Part shown: positions 44,593-55,150 of the stretch, in pieces
Layout: every line of letters starts with the position of its first letter
Position numbering within the stretch: the stretch's first letter is position 1
Assembly: GCA_963920705.1 (NCBI GenBank)
Contig: OY987232.1
Location: 10,815,318 to 10,879,317, forward strand
Source: Odiellus spinosus
Taxonomy: Eukaryota; Arthropoda; Arachnida; Opiliones; Phalangiidae
Direction of reading: 5' to 3'
DNA: 64,000 nucleotides
Made by a program: the position numbers and the translations under genes
The notes under the pieces: generated by a model
Told to the model about the DNA's origin: nothing
The model's database searches: none
Seen by the model: only the letters and a program-made list of their open reading frames with translations

Positions 44593-45132
44593 CTAAAGAA
44601 AAATTTCACCCATGATCAATTATATGGGTGTGGGTGTATTGTATATTTATTATGGTGATGTTATTGGGTCAAAATCATTTTAAGCGTTCAATATGTTAAA
44701 AGTTCTGTACAATTGGTTTTATTTGATGCAAGAAACATTTTATATTTATTCGAAAAACGTGATGAAATTTCAAACTGACTCGGACTTTAAGTGTCACCGA
44801 TATTCGAAAAATTCCTTTGTCGTAACAATATCATAATTCGACCTTCAAACTGGAATTCATATGCTTTCGCTTTTTAAAACACGATACAAAATGTTTCCGG
44901 ATGGATGATTTTTCAGAACCATTCGACCAAATTTACTTAATAATTTAGTATAAAGGATTATTAGCCGTTTTTCTTCGAAGCATAATGTTTTTTTTTAAAG
45001 TGAGGCTGTCAAAGATTTTTCGTGAGCTCCAAATGGAAATTGTGTAACATTTTCGGAAAGATGGTTTAAAAAAACGATTCTAAATATACATACATATATA
45101 CCATAGAAAAAAATTGCCGCGACCTTAAAAAT

Positions 45133-46647
45133 GGGTCAATCTATGTGAATTCGACTTGATGAAAAAAGGCCTAATTTTAAATTTCAACCATTATTTTTCT
45201 CAGGATATATAAGCGGAAGAAACTGATATATACCAAGTTTCAGACTCCAAAAAAATTACTTCTCGAGTTATAATTTTTTAAAGTTCTTTGCATAAATTTG
45301 GATTTTAAATTTTCAAATTGGGTTTTCTCTAATATCTTTAGAATTAATAGCCTTAAATTAATAAAAATTCATATTATAGACGATAAAATGGTGCTGAATA
45401 TGAATTTGATGACGAAAACACTGGAAAAAATTACAGAACGAGATAATTTCCATTTTTGAGGGTCTCATAGGGGCCAAATTTGAGACTTGAGCGTCACCTT
45501 CAAAAATTCTGAAAATTTTATATTTTTGGGCCAACAGGCTATCTACTTTGAATTATAAACGGGATCAATGAGAAACAGTTTTATAGTGCAAATTTATTTT
45601 TTATTTTTCAAAATTATACTATATTATTTATGTTCAATTTCTTAAAAAAATATTTCACGTCATTCAAACATTTGTTTTTTGAACTGGTACTGCTTCCCAT
45701 TTGATAAGCCGTTTTTGGGCAATCTACTCTAAATTCGTAATTAAGGCATAGAAAAGGGGCTCAATCCTAATTTGAAACCTAAAACCCTAGCTAAGAAATA
45801 CTAAGACAGATTAATAAATTTAGGAAGGGGGTGGGGTCGGGCCAAATTTGAGAAAATTTAATATTTTTGGCCCAACAGTCTATCTACTTCAAATTATAAA
45901 TGGGATCAATGAGACTGGTGGATCCAAAAAATAGTTTATCATTTGAAAACAACCCCCTTCCCTAATTTAATTATCTGTCTCAGTGTTTCTTGACCAGGGT
46001 TTTAGGCTTCAAATTAGGATTGAGCCCCTTTTCTATGCCTTATTTACGAATTTAGAGTAGATTGCCCAAAAACATCAAATGGGAAGAAGTACCAATTCAA
46101 AAAAAAAAATGTTTGAATGACATGAAATATTTTTTAAGAAATTCAACATAAATAATATAGTATAATTTTGAAAAATAAAAAATAAATTTTTGCACTTTAA
46201 AATTGTTTCTCATTGATCCCGTTCATAATTCAAAGTAGATAGCCTGTTGGGCCAAAAATATTAAATTTCAGAATTTTTGAAGGTGACGCTCAAGTCTCAA
46301 ATTTGGCCCCTATGAGACCCCCAAAAATTGAAATTATCTCGTCCTGTAATTTTTTCACAGTGTTTTCGTCATCAAATTCGTATTCAGCTCCATTTTTTCG
46401 TCTATAATATGAATTTTTATTAATTTAAGGCTATTAATTCTGAAGATATTAGATAAAACCCAATTTGAAAATTTAAAATCCAAATTTTTGCAAAAACTTT
46501 AAAAAATTATAACTCGAGAAATTATTTTTTCTGGAATCTGGAACTTGGTAAATATCAGATTCTTACGCTTATATATCCTGAGAAAAATAATGGTTGAAAT
46601 TTAAAATTAGGCCCTTTTTCCTCAAGTCGAATTCACATGGATTTACC
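45133..46647. mobile_element. Foldback family B, copy 1 (about 1.5 kb)
   Basis: A near-complete palindrome: GTGAATTCGACTTGATG and AAATTTCAACCATTATTTTT at the left are mirrored at the right, and the interior mirrors through TTTTGGGCCAACAGGCTATC to a centre near 45890. No coding; mirrored open frames are by-products. A second copy is at 58819-60007. Confidence 0.85.
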
Positions 46648-46649
46648 TA

Positions 46650-46860
46650 AATGCATACTGTATTTTATAATCGCCATTTTCAAAATATTTAAAATAAGAA
46701 TTCCCCGCAATACTAGGTTACCATTATGATCGCGGGCGTATTGTAGAGCATACATGTGATTCTCGCGTGTTCTGGCACGTGATAAAGTTGCTTTCACTAG
46801 TTCTTTTTCGTAAAGTTTCTTAATCCAGAAAGTCAACCACTTTTCGTGTGAAAATTATGG
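46650..46860 (-). pseudogene. Possible transposon peptide fragment (FWIKKLYEKELVKA)
   Basis: The minus strand encodes TFWIKKLYEKELVKATLSRA followed by HMYALQYARDHNGNLV. A related fragment at 58660-58815 encodes FWIKYFYEKRFEKA and YKIC. Both sit in AAAGTGAGGCTGTC-type elements, so this may be a decayed part of that family's protein. No recognised domain. Confidence 0.35.
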
Positions 46861-47282
46861 TTAGTTACTTTCCCGGCATAATTTACGTCGGAAAAAAAAC
46901 CCTATGTATTTCTTTGGCATTTCATTTAAGAACATGACAACCCAAAGGTATAAATTTTTGAATGAATTAAAGGAATGGTTCACCCATAAAGTTTTTTTGC
47001 CTCTAAGGGTCAATAGCACTCTTGGCAACAGAAATTTATAACTCAAAATTAATTTTTAATAATAATAATAATTTTATAGTTAAAAATAAATTTAGTATTG
47101 ACGTGGCCCTTTTGCCCCTAATTCTAAACTTCTCTGTCGTGCTTGGCCAGGCTAGCAATCTGATAGGCCAATAGAAATAACTTATAAACCAATGAAATGA
47201 GACTCCGAGGGGAGAGAGTCTGAGACAGTAAAGTCTAGAATCCTTCGTTTTTTAATCGGTGTTGTTTTAAAGAAAGTTCAAA

Positions 47283-47473
47283 ATGCCAAGTTGTATTATA
47301 AAAGAATGCAAAAATTTTAGTTCTCGGTTTGGACTAAGTTTTTATACGGTTCCTGATCATTTAAAGTACCCCGAACTCGCGTCAAAATGGCTAAAATATG
47401 CTAAAGAAACAGTGAAAGCCGCGTATTATACTAAGCCTTTGCCTACGAAGAAGTTGGATTACAGAGTTTGTCA
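47283..47473 (+). CDS. THAP-domain first exon within Kolobok-like element
   Basis: Begins MPSCIIKECKNFSSRFGLSF and continues YTVPDHLKYPELASKWLKYA to LDYRVCQ. The spacing C-x4-C, then aromatic and Pro, WLKY, and a Cys near residue 63 fits the C2CH THAP zinc finger up to the C-x2-H step. The sequence then reads CAG|GTGCAA, a plausible splice donor, so the His would be in a second exon that I cannot find. The open frame continues to 47657 but loses THAP character after the donor. Probably a transposon-encoded DNA-binding domain, truncated and unlikely to work alone. Confidence 0.55.
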
Positions 47474-47617
47474 GGTGCAATTTTCTTTCATCTGGTCTAT
47501 GTCAATTAAATTTTCGATACCGTCATTATTATTCCGCTCTTCCTGTAGTCTATCTCTAATTAAAAGTTCTTCTTCCGTGTACACTGGTTCAACTTCAAAC
47601 GGATCTATTCGCGGCAT
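47471..47617 (-). CDS. Small antisense acidic ORF (48 aa), uncertain
   Basis: Reads MPRIDPFEVEPVYTEEELLI and continues to ...DQMKENCT with a TGA. Acidic and codon-like, antisense and abutting the THAP exon within the same element. It may be the first exon of a second transposon protein, or chance. No splice donor seen before the stop. Confidence 0.3.
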   Translation of the reverse strand: MPRIDPFEVEPVYTEEELLIRDRLQEERNNNDGIENLIDIDQMKENCT

Positions 47618-48467
47618 GACGATACTCTCCGAGAGTCCGAATCGCCGACGGAGTTAGGCCTAGGCTTCGGCTTACCGGGGTTAGATGCTCCTTCAGTCGG
47701 CGTCCCGTTCATTAGACTGGCGAGCACTGCCGTTATAACCTGTCGTCGATTTAACGTTCAAGCGTGTAGTAGTCAACTTTACCATTGAGTAAAAGCTGAG
47801 CCAAGTTACTTTGGCCAATCAGATTATTGCCGAAATAAAAACCTTGAAGTGACGTATCGAATGCGCTCTTGCTTTACAGGAAAGCTTCATACGGGCGCCT
47901 ATGTGCCCTCAATGTAATTTGTTTTAATTGTTTATTTAAAAATATACTTAATTTTAAATTTTTTTAACACTTGAAAAATTGGTTTTGAGTTTAACTAAAG
48001 GGTTTGCAGCAAAAATATTTTAACACCGCACCATTCCTTTAAGATAAAACTAAAATATACTACATGGGCATTCGAAAAAATAGTGGGAGCTCCACTTTAA
48101 GAACGAAAAATATAGATATTTTTTTCCCCAATTAATGACGCATTTCGATTTTGGAATGTAAAATGAAAGATAATTTCCGTATGAAAGGACTCTCAACTAA
48201 ATTCTTTTGCAAAAGAGACTGCATAAAATTGAAGGTATAGTGTGGCATGGCGGTAAACAATTAACTGTAGACTCAATAATATCCACGCGACCATAGTAAT
48301 AATGAAATTTTCGGGGAAATTTTTGTCTTTTTAAACATTTTGAAGTTGACGATTTAATTATAAAATATTTATTTCACTTTTATGTTAATGCTACTCAAAT
48401 TGCAATTTGAACTCCTGCGAGAATCCGTGACAGCCTCACTTTATGTGTTAAAATAAAACAGATAGGA

Positions 48468-48521
48468 ACTTGTTTTAAGTCCGATTATGGAGGAACTTGT
48501 TTTAAGTCCGATTATGGAGGA
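48468..48521. repeat. 27-bp tandem duplication
   Basis: GGAACTTGTTTTAAGTCCGA plus ATTATGGA occurs twice in direct succession. Noncoding. Confidence 0.8.
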
Positions 48522-48729
48522 AGTGCTGAGGTGTGAAATATGTACATTAATCTCCTCCAGACCGAAAAAATGGGTAATATATACAATATTATACAGTTAC
48601 GGTTCGTGTGTGTCTCTCATATACTCCGTGAGAAATTATGTTGAAATAGAAAAATATTTATGAGACCCGGTGTGACACTTTTTAACGGTCTACTGCCAGT
48701 TGAGCAGTTTTCATAATAACAATTACCAG

Positions 48730-48980
48730 TACAGCTGTTCCCAAAACAGCACCGTTTCAAAAAGCGGTTCTCTAAACAGCAGTTCCCAAACAAACGACAT
48801 CCCAAAACACAGGTTCTCAAAACAGCGGTTCCCAAAACAGTGGCGTTTCAACATAGCGGTTCTCAAAACAGAAGGGAACCAAAACAGCGGATCAAAAATT
48901 AGCTGTGAACCAAAACAGCGCAACCCGAATTAGCAGTGAGCCAAAATAGCAGTGTCTCAAAAGGGCGGTTTCTGAAACAC
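48730..48980. repeat. Degenerate AAAACAGCGGTTC minisatellite
   Basis: About 15-16-bp units built on TTCTCAAAACAGCGG, decaying to the right (AACCAAAACAGCGG). Open frames on both strands across it (66-77 codons) follow the repeat and are not genes. Confidence 0.75.
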
Positions 48981-48984
48981 TTTT

Positions 48985-49799
48985 GACTGTATATTTTAAT
49001 ATATATGTAACGCTTAAAAACTTCAAAATTTAAATGAATATTTAATAGGGATGGTTCTCAAAAACTATACAAACTAAGTGAAAACGTTTCAGGAACTGTG
49101 ATCAAGTGTCATCTTCACTGTCTTTTGTTTTAGAATGAGATATAAGGCGAATTACACCCTTTAAGAATCGTGAGTTTTATTATAGGTTCATATTTGAAAC
49201 CTATAATTTCCGTAATTCTCCTATAGGGAAAAAGGCAGACCGACCCTTTATAATTTAACATAAACTAACCTAAGCTAATCTAACCCAATCCAAATTAACA
49301 TTTTTAGATTAGGCTTAAATATATGGGTGGGGTGATCTGCCGTTTTTTCCCCATCTATATTTTCATATATTAAATAAAATATTCGTATATAAAGTTACTA
49401 TAGGGTTCACTACGAAATATAGAAGATAACGGTTCTATGGAAAATTTCCGTTTTCCTATAATTATTTTTAGTTTTTATTGTGGTCATCCTACATTTACTT
49501 CCTGTATAATCACCTAATATATAACATCGTGCCGGTGAGATCCAGCCCACGCCCATGCTCGCTACAATTACCCTATGGATATATAGCGTGTGCATTATTT
49601 TCCTTAAAATCTTATTAATAACACTTATCGGTAAATACTTTATAGCAATTGACTAATGAGGTGACCTCAGAGTTAAAACTCTTTTGTAGAAGGAAGGGAA
49701 TAAATAAGAGTAATTACAAAAAAATTATAAAAATATTTTAAATTTACCATAATCACTTTCTTATTATTATCGATTTCATTAGTGTAATAATAATAGCGT
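48985..49799. other. Intergenic, no gene seen
   Basis: AT-rich with an imperfect CCTAT/ATAGG motif repeated near 49180 and 49380. No gene or element boundaries recognised. Confidence 0.4.
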
Positions 49800-49802
49800 A
49801 TT

Positions 49803-51179
49803 ACCAGAAGTTAATAATTATATCAAGAAGTGTACTACTTAGAATTTTGGTGCGCCATGTAATTTACGTTGCTTTCCCCCCTCGCGCGGATATAAAAAAT
49901 TTGGTAACGCGGCTGTAAGACCCCACGTGACTTGGCTGACCGCTTTACAAGGTACATAGAGAGACTGTGGCGCGGAGCCAAAAAGCATAGTTCCTCTAAA
50001 ACCAAATTTCCCAGGTTCTGAAGGCAGATGATTTGTCTGCTCTTGTATATTGTTGGTAGCCCCTAGCCCTAGGTATGTTACGTTTCTTACGTCGCTGATT
50101 ATTTTGGCCAAGATATTTAGTTAGTAATAATAATAATGAATGGTTTTAGAGAGATTATGGAGGATGTCAAATCAAAACTAGGCATAGGCATCATATTTTC
50201 GATAAATTTAATTAAGTAGATTATTTTTGCAAAAATAAAATCCGTAGATGAATCATTAGTGTCAATTATATTTTTAATAATTACCGCATTTGTTTGAGTC
50301 GATGCGTTAAACATAAAATCACAGTTGTCAAGCTGAATTTGTTTTGTTTTAAATAAAGATCACACTGTATATTATTGTCTTGGCAGAGACAGAAGGTGAG
50401 CCGCATTTTAAATTTGAGCTCGGTTTATTTAAGTAACCGTTAATGGATCAAGTTGCGAGCGATATAGACTCAGACGCCATGAAAAAAACCCGGCAGCGGC
50501 ATGAACGTGTTTCGGCTGCGGCTCGCCGAGTTTTTTCCATACCGGCGGCCGCGCCTCGCCGAGTTTTTTCCATACCGGCGGCCGCGCCTCGCCGAGTTTT
50601 TTCCATACAGGCGGCCGCACCTCGCCGAGATTTTCCCATACCGGCGGCCGCGCCAAAAATATTGTTGAACGTAGCACCGGGCTGGGAGCCGGGCGTAATG
50701 GGCGGCGTCGGAGTCTAGAGCGATAGTTTACTATCCAAGTTTCCACCAACTAAACTAACCAAGGCTTAGGCCAAATCGAGCTTAAAGACTTTGGACTAAC
50801 AAATACGTGATACTAAATTGAACTTAAAACTTATAATGTGAAACTGAGAAAGGTTAAAATGCAATTTGCGACTAAAATTCGATTATTTATGTAGGATTAC
50901 AAAAATATAATTGTTTATATCCGGTAATCGTAAAACCTTCAGTCTCGGGCGACGCGCGGGCGCCATTTTACTTGTTTACTATCGCATCTGTGAGACTGTG
51001 ACGCGCGACTATGACGGGCGCCCCACGTGATCTTAAAGAACTATTTTCAACATTTCCTCTCTCTCATTGGTCAATGCAAAAATTGCTTTCGTCTGCTCAA
51101 GAAATTACATGGAATACATGGTGAAAGTTTAAAATTCAATGAAGTAGTACACTTCTTGATATAATTATTAACTTCTGGT
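49803..51179. mobile_element. 1377-bp element with perfect 38-bp TIRs
   Basis: The ends are ACCAGAAGTTAATAATTATA... and its exact reverse complement for 38 bp, flanked by ATT on both sides (49800-49802 and 51180-51182). The interior has two GC-rich segments (49850-50080 and 50920-51040) and a 33-bp minisatellite. The 90-codon minus-strand frame at 49839-50111 shows no domain I recognise. Class uncertain; a 3-bp duplication resembles PIF/Harbinger but ATT is not its usual TWA. Confidence 0.85.
50505..50655. repeat. 33-bp GC-rich minisatellite, four copies
   Basis: Unit CGCCGAGTTTTTTCCATACC plus GGCGGCCGCGCCT. As 33 is divisible by three it keeps frames open on both strands (RRVFSIPAAAP repeats on plus). 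Without a domain or splice context I do not call this a gene. Confidence 0.85.
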
Positions 51180-51184
51180 ATTAC

Positions 51185-51551
51185 ACATTTATTACATTTT
51201 GACCTTTTTAAAACTTACCTTTGAGTGGGTTTGAACTTGCAATGTTCTTATCCGAAGTCGATCGCTAACTAATGTACGCCATGAGTCTGGTGCCAATCGC
51301 ATCGATTTACGCTATATTTGCATCTTGCTTTTCCTTCTCTATCGCTAAGGCGCTCCTCAATAATAATTCAATTAGAGGACCTTACGATTTAGGAATCGCT
51401 GAACTGATTATCCGTCGTATCAGGAAAAGCCCAATTTGGGAACTGCGGTTTTTGCTACTGCTATTTTAGGATTTGCTCTTTTACATACACTCCCAACTAG
51501 TAAACGGCTGAAGTAAAAAACTGCTTAACTGATAATCCGCCGTATTAGGAA
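51185..51551. other. Intergenic, no gene supported
   Basis: A 65-codon frame at 51272-51469 (MYAMSLVPIASIYAIFASCF) is hydrophobic but lacks any recognisable family features or splice context. Otherwise nothing. Confidence 0.35.
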
Positions 51552-51698
51552 CAAGATGGTAGAGCCCATAGAAAAGCTAGACCCCCGACATTGTAAAAGA
51601 GGCTAAAAAAATGCTATAGGAGGGGCGTGCATGCATAAACGCTCTTTAAGCAATTTGAATGGCGTCTCGAGATTTCTTTAAACACGAAGTTGCGGAAA
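51552..51698. mobile_element. CAAGATGGT terminal segment, second copy
   Basis: Reverse-complement homologue of 12799-12953: both contain AAGCTAGACCC, GACATTGTAAAAGAGGCT, a GCATGCATAA motif and TTTAAACACGAAGTTGCG. Both adjoin the 14-bp minisatellite, indicating a shared mobile element with this end. Confidence 0.75.
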
Positions 51699-51715
51699 TT
51701 TCCCGAGCCGACTAT

Positions 51716-51895
51716 AGCTACGTTCACACTTAACACTTTCAAACCGTTTTCAAACCGTTTCGAATGTTCAAATCGACTCTTCGAGATCTTTATTGGATTT
51801 TTTGATGAGAGATCTACACGGGTGACCCCAAAATATTATTTGACCTTTCCTAAGCGGTTCAAAACGGTTTCAAAGTCTCTAGTGTGAACGCAGCT
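51716..51895. mobile_element. 180-bp foldback MITE
   Basis: AGCTACGTTCACACTTAACA at the left mirrors GTCTCTAGTGTGAACGCAGCT at the right, followed inward by TTTCAAACCGTTTTCAAACCG / CGGTTCAAAACGGTTTCAAA. It lies between the terminal segment and the minisatellite, which are contiguous at 12.8 kb, so it inserted later. Confidence 0.78.
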
Positions 51896-51960
51896 TATAT
51901 GACCGCCAGCGTTTTTTATGCGATATATTTGAAAAGACGTACATTCGAATATCCCCGCTT

Positions 51961-52428
51961 GTTTTTCAAATCATGTTTTTCAAATCATGTTTTTCAAATC
52001 ATGTTTTTCAAATCATGTTTTTCAAATCATGTTTTTCAAATCATGTTTTTCAAATCATGTTTTTCAAATCATGTTTTTCAAATCATGTTTTTCAAATCAT
52101 GTTTTTCAAATCATGTTTTTCAAATCATGTTTTTCAAATCGGGTTTTTCAAATCGGGTTTTTCAAGTCGGGTTTTTCAAATCAAGTTTTTCAAATCGGGT
52201 TTTTCAAATCGGGTTTTTCAAATCGGGTTTTTCAAATCATGTTTTTCAAATCATGTTTTTCAAATCATGTTTTTCAAATCATGTTTTTCAAATCATGTTT
52301 TTCAAGTCGGGTTTTTCAAATCAAGTTTTTCAAATCGGGTTTTTCAAATCGGGTTTTTCAAATCGGGTTTTTCGAATCGGGTTTTTCGAATCATGTTTTT
52401 CAAATCATGTTTTTCAAATCATGTTTTA
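51961..52428. repeat. 14-bp minisatellite, about 33 copies
   Basis: Unit GTTTTTCAAATCAT with a block-wise variant GTTTTTCAAATCGG. It gives three overlapping open frames of 151-181 codons (FFKSCFSNHVFQIM repeats), which are artefacts of the period. Same family as 12297-12795 in inverse orientation. Confidence 0.95.
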
Positions 52429-52439
52429 AAGGAAAGATT

Positions 52440-53590
52440 TAATCTACACACTTGACCATGGTATGTAATGGAAATATTTAATTGCGCACTTGACCATGAT
52501 ATGTCAAGAAAATATTTAATCGGAGCACTTGACCATGAGTTGTAAAGGAAATATTTAATCAGCACACTTGACCATGAGATGTAATGGAAATATCTAATCG
52601 GCGCACTTAACCATGAGATGTCAAGAAAATATTTAATCGGAGCACTTGACCATGAGATGTAAAGAAAATATTTAATCGGAGCACTTGACAATTAGATGTA
52701 AAGGAATTATTTAATCGGCGCAGTTCACCATAAGATGTAAAGGAAATATTTAATCGGCGCTTTTAACCATGAAATTTAAAGGAAATATTTAGTCTGCGCA
52801 CTTGACCATGAGACGTAAAGGAAATATTTATTCGGTGCACTTGACCATGAAATTTTAAGGAAATATTTAACCTGCGCACTTGACCATGAGATGTAAAGGA
52901 AATATTTAGTCAGTGCACTTGACCATGAGATGTAAAGGAAATATTTAATCGGCGCACTTGACCATGAAATTTAAAGGAAATATTTAATCTGCGCACTTGA
53001 CCATGAGATGTAAAGGAAATATTTAGTCGGCGCACTTGACCATGAAATTTTAAGGAAATATTTAACCTGCGCACTTGACCATGAGATGTAAAGGAAATAT
53101 TTAGTCAGTGCACTTGACCATGAGGTGTAAAGGAAATTTTTAATCGGTGCACTTGACCATGAGATGTAAAGAAAATATTTAATCTGTGCACTTGACCATG
53201 AGATGTAAATGAAATATTTAATCGGCGCACTTGGCCATGAGATGTAAAGGAAATATTTAATCGGCGCACTTGACCTTGAGATGTAAAGGAAATATTTAAT
53301 CGGCGCACTTGACCATGAGATGTAAAGGAAATATTTAATCGGCGCACTTGACCATGAGATGTAAAGGAAATATTTAATCGGCGCACTTGACCATGAGATA
53401 TAAAGGAAATATTTAATCGGCGCACTTGACCATAAGATGTAAAGGAAATATTTAATCGGCGCACTTGATCATGAGATATAAAGGAAATATTTAATCGGCG
53501 CACTTGACCACATTGAGATGTAAAGGAAATATTTAATCGGCGCACTTGACCTTTAGATGTAAAGAAAATATTTAATCGGCCCAACTGATA
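52440..53590. repeat. 39-bp satellite array, about 29 copies
   Basis: Unit CACTTGACCATGAGATGTAA plus AGGAAATATTTAATCGGCG. It is most uniform between 53200 and 53480 and degenerates leftward. 39 is divisible by three, so a 159-codon minus-strand frame (GQVRRLNISFTSH repeats) stays open, but the repeat has no start context or non-repeat domain. Not a CRISPR: no conserved-repeat/unique-spacer alternation. Confidence 0.93.
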
Positions 53591-53599
53591 AAAGTATCT

Positions 53600-55150
53600 G
53601 CTAATTTGCGATTATTAAGGAGTAACGCTTTTATTGTAAATTTTACCGCTCCATAATTTTATATTTTATCTTTAAAAACACAACGTTTTCACCAACGATT
53701 TAACGTTAAAAAAGATGGCATGTTTTGGTAAATGTTTCGGTAAATTTCTCGATGATGGCGGTTATATATTTTTCGGACTAAAGATGATAATATTACTTTC
53801 TCGAATATGTTTATAATTCATGTAAAATATTACGCAAATTTGTGTTAAATATCATATTGATTATTTGTTGTTAATTGCATCAATAAAATAATAAAAAAAA
53901 ATTTAATTTACTCAAAAAATCTCTAATGAGTCTGGTAATTAGCCACGGATAAACCAGAATAAGTTTTTAATTGCTGATAATCAATTAATTTGATTCATGG
54001 AAAATATTACGCAATTAGAATATTGTATGTTTTTGTTAATTGCACCATTAAAATAAATCAAACATTTCTCTAATTTACTCGAAAACTCGCTTAGTAGTCT
54101 GGTAATCAGCCACGGATGATGATAAGGTGTTCATTGCGGGTATTTGAAATTTAAATCTTTATAATAACCTTTAAATCGGAACTCCGATCTAACTGCCCTT
54201 ATTCTGGCCCTTGATATCATTTCGTAAATTGCAATTATGTTTTACAGGCTTCTTTAGTACTATAGAAATGAGTCTAGCAACTAAACGAATGTCAAAGCCT
54301 ATCCGATTTGAGTGCCCCTATTCTGGCCCTTGATTTCGATCACTGTATTATTCTTTAATACTATGCCTATCCGTAGGAAAAGGTAAATTTTCAAAATATC
54401 GTTAAATGTCGCTTTCTTGAGGATAGGACAGATTGCAAATGTCAAGCAAAAAAAAAAAAAAGTTGTAGTTGGCATTTCGTGGCCTAGTATTAGAGTGTTT
54501 CGGTTGGTAAATTGATGATCCAGCAAACTTAGGCCCTAAACCCGGTTTACCTATTGTGCCGCTAGGTTGTTCGACTGCTGTCTATCCTTGGAGAAGCTAT
54601 TTATAAATCCAAGATATTCAGTGCTCGGTTTCAAAGCACCAAACTTTAGCTTTTACTGACAAGCTCATGACATTATGTCATTATCGTCAATTACTTTAGA
54701 TATTAGAAGTTGATTTCTAGGGAAAGAGATTATTTACGATTAACCCTAAATTCTTTGTTAATCTTACCGCTTCATAATTTTATACTTTATATCTTTAAAA
54801 TCAATTATCTAAATAAATCACACCGTTTTCACTCAAAGTTGAACGTTAAAATATATGGTATGTTTTTGGTTAACCTTTTATCCATTGGACCAAGGCTCGA
54901 AGATAGAATGAATAATATTTTTCGACAAATTTCGCTTCGAATTATTTTGAGCAATACGATGGCGGTCATCGATTATTCGGACTGAAGGTGAAATAAATAT
55001 TACTTTCACGAATATCATCAAAATTCTTGGAAAGTATCTCGCAAATACGCGTTAAAAGCAATATTTATCGTATTTGTTGTTAATTCCACCATTAAATATT
55101 AATTAAATTAGGTTGCATTTTCCGTTTAAAACTAAACAAGGCTTATTTTT
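53600..55150. repeat. Duplicated AT-rich repeat, about 1.1 kb apart
   Basis: About 53640-53890 and 54760-55085 are diverged copies (ACCGCTYCATAATTTTATA, then CGGACT...GATAATATTACTTTC and ATTTGTTGTTAATTSCA). A third piece may lie near 58040. In between, CTATTCTGGCCCTTGAT is duplicated (54190 and 54310). A MITE C end (TTAGGTTGCATTTTCCGTTT) is at 55108. No gene. Confidence 0.6.

Larger units (their letters stand above)
21822..44792. repeat. Tandem array of five CP6-CP10 units
   Basis: Units start at GATGGYGATTTAG: 21822, 26384, 30627, 36152 and 41672. The array ends at 44792, where the last unit stops at exactly the same internal point (CGGACTTTAAGT). Lengths are 4562, 4243, 5525, 5520 and 3121 bp. 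Plus-strand order in each unit: MITE family C, plus-strand cuticle relic carrying a partial second MITE copy, spacer with GT-run, minisatellite pair, 109-bp MITE (not unit 5), then the minus-strand cuticle gene and its promoter. Confidence 0.95.
46971..48038 (+). mobile_element. Kolobok-like element (TTAA target) carrying THAP exon
   Basis: The ends AGGAATGGT and ACCATTCCT are inverted and directly flanked by TTAA at 46967-46970 and 48039-48042; further similarity (AAGTTTTTTTGCCTCTAAGGG / AACCCTTTAG) lies inside. A THAP-domain exon lies within. TTAA duplication together with a THAP protein is characteristic of the Kolobok superfamily; piggyBac shares TTAA but not THAP. At 1068 bp it is far too short to be autonomous. 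Confidence 0.75.
44998..48442. mobile_element. TIR element, AAAGTGAGGCTGTCA family, with nested elements
   Basis: The left end AAAGTGAGGCTGTCAAAGAT and the right end (reverse complement AAAGTGAGGCTGTCACGGAT) are inverted; similarity continues weakly for about 10 bp. A partly parallel sequence occurs at 58528-58815. It is interrupted by a foldback (45133-46647) and by a TTAA-flanked element (46971-48038). Single ends of the family recur near 3985, 10160, 15035 and 17750. Target duplication not resolved. Confidence 0.65.

Noticed and set aside
50443-50718. 91-codon frame with RRVFSIPAAAP repeats
   Set aside because: It comes from a 33-bp minisatellite that keeps both strands open, inside a transposable element.
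51884-52455. Three overlapping frames (151-181 codons) of FFKSCFSNHVFQ repeats
   Set aside because: Same cause: all three frames stay open over the 14-bp repeat, which a real gene would not show.
53105-53584. 159-codon minus-strand frame of GQVRRLNISFTSH repeats
   Set aside because: A 39-bp satellite with period divisible by three; there is no signal peptide, splice context or flanking domain.
52440-53590. CRISPR-like regular repeat
   Set aside because: Units are contiguous with no unique spacers, and the context is eukaryotic.
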